From positions 1 to 18,096 of the forward strand of contig CAZCAC010000156.1 of NCBI GenBank assembly GCA_964496575.1: a stretch of DNA of 18,096 bases, given 5' to 3'. Positions 14,158-18,096 of this stretch are shown one piece after another; the stretch's first letter is position 1, and each line of letters starts with the position of its first letter. Source of the stretch: CAZCAC01 sp964496575 (GTDB taxonomy: Bacteria > Planctomycetota > UBA1135 > GCA-002686595). The position numbers and the translations under genes were made by a program. The notes beneath the pieces were generated by a model that was not told where the DNA came from, made no database searches, and saw only the letters and a program-made list of their open reading frames with translations.

Positions 14158-15855
14158 TCAAGGCGTCCAGATGATCGAGACACCGTTCGAGGTGTTGAAG
14201 TCGTTGACCCCCGGCCCGCAAGGCGGCGCGGTGGTCGTGCGATACCAGTACTGGTACGAGCGGACGTCACCGGGGCTCACCCCGCCGGACGCGGCGAGTG
14301 GAATCGTCGTTCGAGCGACCCCACCCTCGTCCGCGAAGGACACCTGCAGCCGGACGACCTGGCCTCCGGCACAGCGCAAGCCGTTGCCGAAGGGCTCGCC
14401 CGCCCCGCCGTTCGCCTGCAGAGTCCCCTGGAAGAAAAGACCACTGTTGTTCGGCTCGACGTGGACCGCGCGCAGGAGCACCTCGTCCGCGGCGACGCTG
14501 GAGTCCCCGTAGGCGGAGAGCTGCGCTCCGGAAGCGAAGACCCCGTTGTCGCAACCCGATCGGCCAATACTTCCGTCGTTGTCGTTGCTGCAGGGGCACG
14601 GCGTGCCACTTCCCGGCTCCCCGAAGCAGAAACCGGCGCCGGAATCGGGTGGACGCGAGTAGATGTACGCGTAGTTGGGATGGTCTAGAGGCTCTCCGAT
14701 CAGCGCTTGATTCCCCGAGATGGAGATGCTGGCGCCGAAGAGAATGTCGGCCGAACGGCTCAGCTTCTCCAGCTCGAGCCAGTCCGTTCCCCTCGCCTGG
14801 AACACGTACACCGCACTGTCGTAGTGGGAGGAGGAGTTGTTGCCGACCATCGCCGTCTCGCCGTCGAGCCCGACCGCGCTGCCGAAACCGAGCGCCGTCG
14901 GATAGGCGGCGTCGCTGGCGACGAGCCGCTGCTGCAGGGTCCAGGTCGTTCCCGATCGGGTGAAGACGTAGGCCGCCCCGTAGGTCGGGTCGAACGACGG
15001 GGCCCCGATCAACGCCCGGTCGCCATCGAGCGCGACCGACCAGCCGAAGCGATCGAAGGTCTCCCCTTCGGGGGCGTAGAGCTTGTCCTGCTGGACCCAG
15101 GATCCCCCCGCGTTGACGAACACGTACGCGACCCCCGTGTCACCCATGGCTCCCCAGCCGGAGCTGGCGGCGATCAGCGCCGTTGACCCGGACACGTCCA
15201 TCGAGGAGCCGAATCGTTCGGAACGGATCGCGCCGGGTGTCACCAGCTTCTGGTGAAGGCTCCAGGTCGCGCCCGCGCCACGGAAGACGTAGACCGCGCC
15301 CCCGTCCAGTCCAGTGGACGACTGGTGGCCGGGAGCGCCGACCAGCAGGTGGTTTCCCGCGATCGCGACGGAAGTACCCAGGGTATCCGACGTGGCCGCG
15401 TCGGGAGCGGTGAGCTCGGCGGTCTCGCTCCAGACCCCGGCGGAGCGAGTGAAGACATAGACCGAACCAGCCTTGTGGCCGGCGTCGTCGTCGAGGGGGG
15501 CGCCGATCAGCGCGGTGTCACCTTCCACGCAGACCGCAGCGCCGAACTGGTCTTCGTCGTCGGGATCGCCCGGTACGAGCCGCGCTTCCCGCGTCCAGCC
15601 CGAGCCGGAGCGCACGAAGACGTAGGCCGCCCCTCGCCGGTAGCCGCCCGCATCCTCGTCGCTGGCCCCGACCAGCGCCGTATCGCCGTCGAGAGACACC
15701 GCGATCGAGAAGCTGGTCGCGGCGAAGTTGTCGCCGAAGGTGAACTGCACCTCCTCGCTCCACAGCCACGGGTCATGCGCCCGCTGCCCCGAGTGGGTGG
15801 TGGGAGCGAGAAGGGCGAGCGTGAGGGCCAGAGAGAAGGCGAGGCGAATCCTCAT
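14158..15855 (-). CDS. Secreted FG-GAP beta-propeller protein, array copy B
   Basis: The product is 565 aa, identical in length to copy A, from ATG 15855 (signal peptide MRIRLAFSLALTLALLAPTT). The frame remains open upstream to 16332, but that extension is Arg-rich antisense-like sequence and ignores the GAGGT site. Seven FG-GAP blades run to about 405, for example RFGSSMDVSGSTALIAAS and DRFGWSVALDGDRALIGAP. The C-terminal domain starts at residue 410 (CFGEPGSGTPCPCSNDNDGS) and ends SIIWTP. Blades 3-5 and the C-terminal domain are nearly the same as in copy A, while blades 1-2 and 6-7 differ more. The first 41 residues are identical to copy C. Export and surface binding are inferred from the family. 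Confidence 0.9.
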   Translation of the reverse strand: MRIRLAFSLALTLALLAPTTHSGQRAHDPWLWSEEVQFTFGDNFAATSFSIAVSLDGDTALVGASDEDAGGYRRGAAYVFVRSGSGWTREARLVPGDPDDEDQFGAAVCVEGDTALIGAPLDDDAGHKAGSVYVFTRSAGVWSETAELTAPDAATSDTLGTSVAIAGNHLLVGAPGHQSSTGLDGGAVYVFRGAGATWSLHQKLVTPGAIRSERFGSSMDVSGSTALIAASSGWGAMGDTGVAYVFVNAGGSWVQQDKLYAPEGETFDRFGWSVALDGDRALIGAPSFDPTYGAAYVFTRSGTTWTLQQRLVASDAAYPTALGFGSAVGLDGETAMVGNNSSSHYDSAVYVFQARGTDWLELEKLSRSADILFGASISISGNQALIGEPLDHPNYAYIYSRPPDSGAGFCFGEPGSGTPCPCSNDNDGSIGRSGCDNGVFASGAQLSAYGDSSVAADEVLLRAVHVEPNNSGLFFQGTLQANGGAGEPFGNGLRCAGGQVVRLQVSFADEGGVARTTIPLAASGGVSPGDVRSYQYWYRTTTAPPCGPGVNDFNTSNGVSIIWTP

Positions 15856-15890
15856 CGGGCCAGACCTCGGTGAGATCGAGAGTTGCATCG
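15856..15890 (-). repeat. Conserved 35-nt spacer between array copies C and B
   Basis: By eye it is identical to the spacer at 17592-17626. It lies inside a longer identical block (15737-15912 against 17473-17648) that covers the end of one gene, the spacer and the start of the next. Confidence 0.9.
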
Positions 15891-17591
15891 TCAAGGCGTC
15901 CAGGTGATCGAGTAGCCGTTCGAGGTGTTGAAGTCGTTGATCCCCAGCCCGCACGGCGGCGCCTGCATCGTTCGGTACCAGAACTGGTACCAGCGGGTGT
16001 CGCCGGGGTTCACCGCCCCCGCGGCCGCGAGCGGGATCGTGGTCCGGGAGGCGCCGATCTCGTCCGCGAACCTCACCTGCAGCCGCGTCACCTGCCCGCC
16101 GGCGCAGCGCAAGCCGTCGCCGAAGACGAAACCGGCGCCGCCGTTGACCTGCTGGCTGCCCTGGAAGAAGAGACCGCTGTTCGCCGGCTCGGCGTGGACC
16201 GCGCGCAGGAACACCTCGTCCGCGGCGACGCTCGGAGCGCCGTAGGCGGAGAGCTGGGCACCGGAGGCGAAGACTCCGTTGTCGCACCCCGCTCCGCCGA
16301 GGCTGCCGTCGTTGTCGTTGCCGCACGGGCATGGCGAGCCGACTCCCGGCTCCCCGTAGCAGTAGCTGAGGCCGGAGTCGAGCGGACGAGAGTAGATGTA
16401 GGCGTGTTTGGGAAAGTCGAGCGGCTCACCGATGAGTGCGCGACCTGCCGAGATGGAGAGGCTGGCGCCGAAGTGGATGTTGAGCTGTTGGCTTAGCTTC
16501 TCCAACTCGAGCCAGTCGGTTCCCCTGGCCTGGAACACGTACACGCCGCTGACGTAGGGACCGGTGGAGCTGTTGCTGACCATCGCCGTCTCGCCCTCGA
16601 GTGCGACCGTAGTACCGAAACTGCGCGCCGTCAGGAAGGCGGCGTCGCTCGCGACGAGCTGCTGCTGCAGGGTCCAGGTCGATCCCGACCCCTCGAAGAC
16701 GAATGCTGCTCCGAACGGATAATCGACCGCCGGGGCCCCGATCAGCGCCCGGTCGCCGTCGATGGCGACCGAGGTGGCGAAGCGATCGTAGGTTTCCCCG
16801 TTGGGGTCGTAGAGCTTGGCCCGCTGGTGCCAGGTCCCACCCTGCTGGGTGAATACGTACGCGACCCCTGTGTCACCCATGGCCCCCCAGCCGGATCGGG
16901 CTCCGATCAGCGCCGTCGAGCCGGACACGTCCATCGATCCGCCGAATCGCTCGGAACGGATCGCCCCGGGGGTCACGAGCTTCTGGTGGAAGCTCCAACT
17001 CGTGCCCGCACCGCGGAAGACGTAGACCGCGCCCCCTTCCAACCCGGTGGACGACTGGTGGCCGGGGGCGCCAACCAGGGCGTGATTCCCCGTGATCACG
17101 ACGGAGGTCCCCAGATAGTCGTTCGAGGCCGCGTCCGGAGCGGTGAGTTTGGCGGTCTCGCTCCAGACTCCGGCGGAGCGGGTGAAGACGTAGACCGACC
17201 CCGTCCTGTAGCCGGCGTCGTCGTCGTCGCCATTCGCGCCGATCAGCGCCGTATCGCCGCTCACGCAGACCGCGGAACCGAACCGGGCGTAGTCGAGGGG
17301 ATCGCCCGGTACGAGCCGCGCCTCTTGCGTCCAGTCCGAGCCGGAGCGCACGAAAACGTAGGCTGCACCCCGCCCGTGGCCGCCTCCATTCTCGTCGCCG
17401 GCCCCGACCAGCGCCGTATCGCCGCCGAGTGACACCGCGATGGAGTTGGCGCTCGCGTAGTTGCTGTCGTGAAAGGTGAACTGCACCTCCTCGCTCCACA
17501 GCCACGGGTCATGCGCCCGCTGCCCCGAGTGGGTGGTGGGAGCGAGAAGGGCGAGCGTGAGGGCCAGAGAGAAGGCGAGGCGAATCCTCAT
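15891..17591 (-). CDS. Secreted FG-GAP beta-propeller protein, array copy C
   Basis: The ATG at 17591 gives 566 aa with the same signal peptide as copy B (MRIRLAFSLALTLALLAPTT) and the GAGGT site 8 nt upstream. Seven FG-GAP blades include NSIAVSLGGDTALVGAGDEN, RFGSAVCVSGDTALIGANGD and RFATSVAIDGDRALIGAP. The last blade ends YSRP before the C-terminal domain (CYGEPGVGSPCPCGNDNDGS, GCDNGVFASGA, GDGLRCAGG, YQFWYRT). Copy C differs from A and B across most blades but keeps the central GAPGHQSSTGL and VTPGAIRSERFG segments. It is followed after 35 nt by copy B and preceded after 35 nt by the partial copy D, so the group is probably one transcript from beyond the right edge. Ligand and cellular role are unknown. 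Confidence 0.9.
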   Translation of the reverse strand: MRIRLAFSLALTLALLAPTTHSGQRAHDPWLWSEEVQFTFHDSNYASANSIAVSLGGDTALVGAGDENGGGHGRGAAYVFVRSGSDWTQEARLVPGDPLDYARFGSAVCVSGDTALIGANGDDDDAGYRTGSVYVFTRSAGVWSETAKLTAPDAASNDYLGTSVVITGNHALVGAPGHQSSTGLEGGAVYVFRGAGTSWSFHQKLVTPGAIRSERFGGSMDVSGSTALIGARSGWGAMGDTGVAYVFTQQGGTWHQRAKLYDPNGETYDRFATSVAIDGDRALIGAPAVDYPFGAAFVFEGSGSTWTLQQQLVASDAAFLTARSFGTTVALEGETAMVSNSSTGPYVSGVYVFQARGTDWLELEKLSQQLNIHFGASLSISAGRALIGEPLDFPKHAYIYSRPLDSGLSYCYGEPGVGSPCPCGNDNDGSLGGAGCDNGVFASGAQLSAYGAPSVAADEVFLRAVHAEPANSGLFFQGSQQVNGGAGFVFGDGLRCAGGQVTRLQVRFADEIGASRTTIPLAAAGAVNPGDTRWYQFWYRTMQAPPCGLGINDFNTSNGYSITWTP

Positions 17592-17626
17592 CGGGCCAGA
17601 CCTCGGTGAGATCGAGAGTTGCATCG
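17592..17626 (-). repeat. Conserved 35-nt spacer between partial copy D and copy C
   Basis: Same sequence as the spacer at 15856-15890. Its presence shows that the array continues to the right with the same spacing. Confidence 0.9.
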
Positions 17627-18096
17627 TCAAGGCGTCCAGGTGATCGAGAATCCGTTCGAGGTGTTGTAGTCGTTCACCCACGGTCCACACGGCGGAGCCA
17701 CGTTCGTCCGGTACCAGTACTGGTACCAGCGGATGTCCCCGGGGCTGACACTGCCCTTGGCCGCGATCGGAATCGTGGTCCGGGTCGTGCCGGCAGCGTC
17801 CGAGATCCGGACCTGCAGGCGCACGACCTGCCCGCCGGCGCAGCGCAGCCCGTCGCCGAAGACCACGCCCGCGCCGCCGTTGACCCGGAGAGTGCCCTGG
17901 AAGTAGAGCCCGCTGTTGAACGGCTCAGCGTGCGTCGCGCGGAGGAGGACCTCGTCCGCGGCGACGCTGGGGGTCCCGTAGCCGGAGAGCTGCGCGCCCG
18001 AGGCGAAGACGCCGTTGTCACATCCCGAGCCGGGGATGCTGCCGTCATTGCAGGGCTCCTGACACATGCGCCCCGATTCATGCAACCATCCGCTCA
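17627..18096 (-). CDS. Partial gene D, C-terminal domain of the same family
   Basis: The frame is open through the right window edge, so only the C-terminal part (about 156 residues) is visible. From CNDGSIPGSGCDNGVFASGA onward it matches the Cys-rich domain of copies A-C, including GDGLRCAGG, YQYWYRT, PPCG and a terminal ITWTP. Before that point it departs: SGWLHESGRMCQEPCNDGS replaces the usual GSGTPCPCGNDNDGS. The first cysteine pair and two acidic positions are therefore missing, and no propeller YSRP end is visible. The change could be a different upstream module, a small deletion, or poor sequence at a contig end. The TTG at 18085 need not be the start. Confidence 0.7.
   Translation of the reverse strand, partial: SGWLHESGRMCQEPCNDGSIPGSGCDNGVFASGAQLSGYGTPSVAADEVLLRATHAEPFNSGLYFQGTLRVNGGAGVVFGDGLRCAGGQVVRLQVRISDAAGTTRTTIPIAAKGSVSPGDIRWYQYWYRTNVAPPCGPWVNDYNTSNGFSITWTP

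Noticed and set aside
15856..16332. N-terminal extension of copy B to 16332 (724 aa)
   Set aside because: The extension is Arg-rich antisense-frame sequence over copy C. The ATG at 15855 has a signal peptide and a GAGGT site at the right distance, matching copies A and C.

Overview
The window is high-GC bacterial DNA from a draft assembly: it contains a 10-N gap and appears to be cut inside a gene at both ends. No rRNA, tRNA, CRISPR array or transposase was seen. The best lineage guess is Planctomycetota. This rests on a DUF1573-type lipoprotein, an M12-type secreted metallopeptidase, a DUF1566 protein, and above all a cysteine-rich C-terminal domain (motif CPCxNDNDGS ... GCDNGVFASGA ... GDGLRCAGG ... 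YQYWYRT ... PPCG). I recall this domain from large secreted proteins of marine planctomycetes. That attribution is from memory and inference, not from a search.

Left block, + strand (1-4246): the 3' end of a secreted protein carrying the C-terminal domain, then a radical SAM protein of the spore-photoproduct-lyase (SplB-like) type with a DNA-polymerase-X-like helix-hairpin-helix tail, then a secreted S9 (prolyl oligopeptidase family) peptidase with a good intrinsic terminator. The N gap and an unusually perfect palindrome follow, where the convergent - strand genes begin.

Middle block, - strand (4395-10813): a DUF1573-like lipoprotein and a secreted M12-type zinc metallopeptidase. Then comes a small SEC-C protein whose last zinc-binding cysteines are lost to an apparent homopolymer frameshift, and a 64-residue highly charged helical protein. 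A stretch of about 460 bp without a gene follows, then a histidine kinase and OmpR-family response regulator that overlap by 4 nt.

Right block: one + strand gene (11068-12441) joins a signal peptide and DUF1566 domain to the C-terminal third of a serpin. It is a chimeric reading frame and the most unusual item here. It converges on, and overlaps by 17 nt, a - strand tandem array of three near-equal-length secreted FG-GAP beta-propeller genes (565, 565 and 566 aa). These are separated by the same 35-nt spacer, and a fourth copy of the spacer and C-terminal domain runs off the right end. Most genes here encode exported proteins. The array looks like an actively duplicating and converting surface-protein family.
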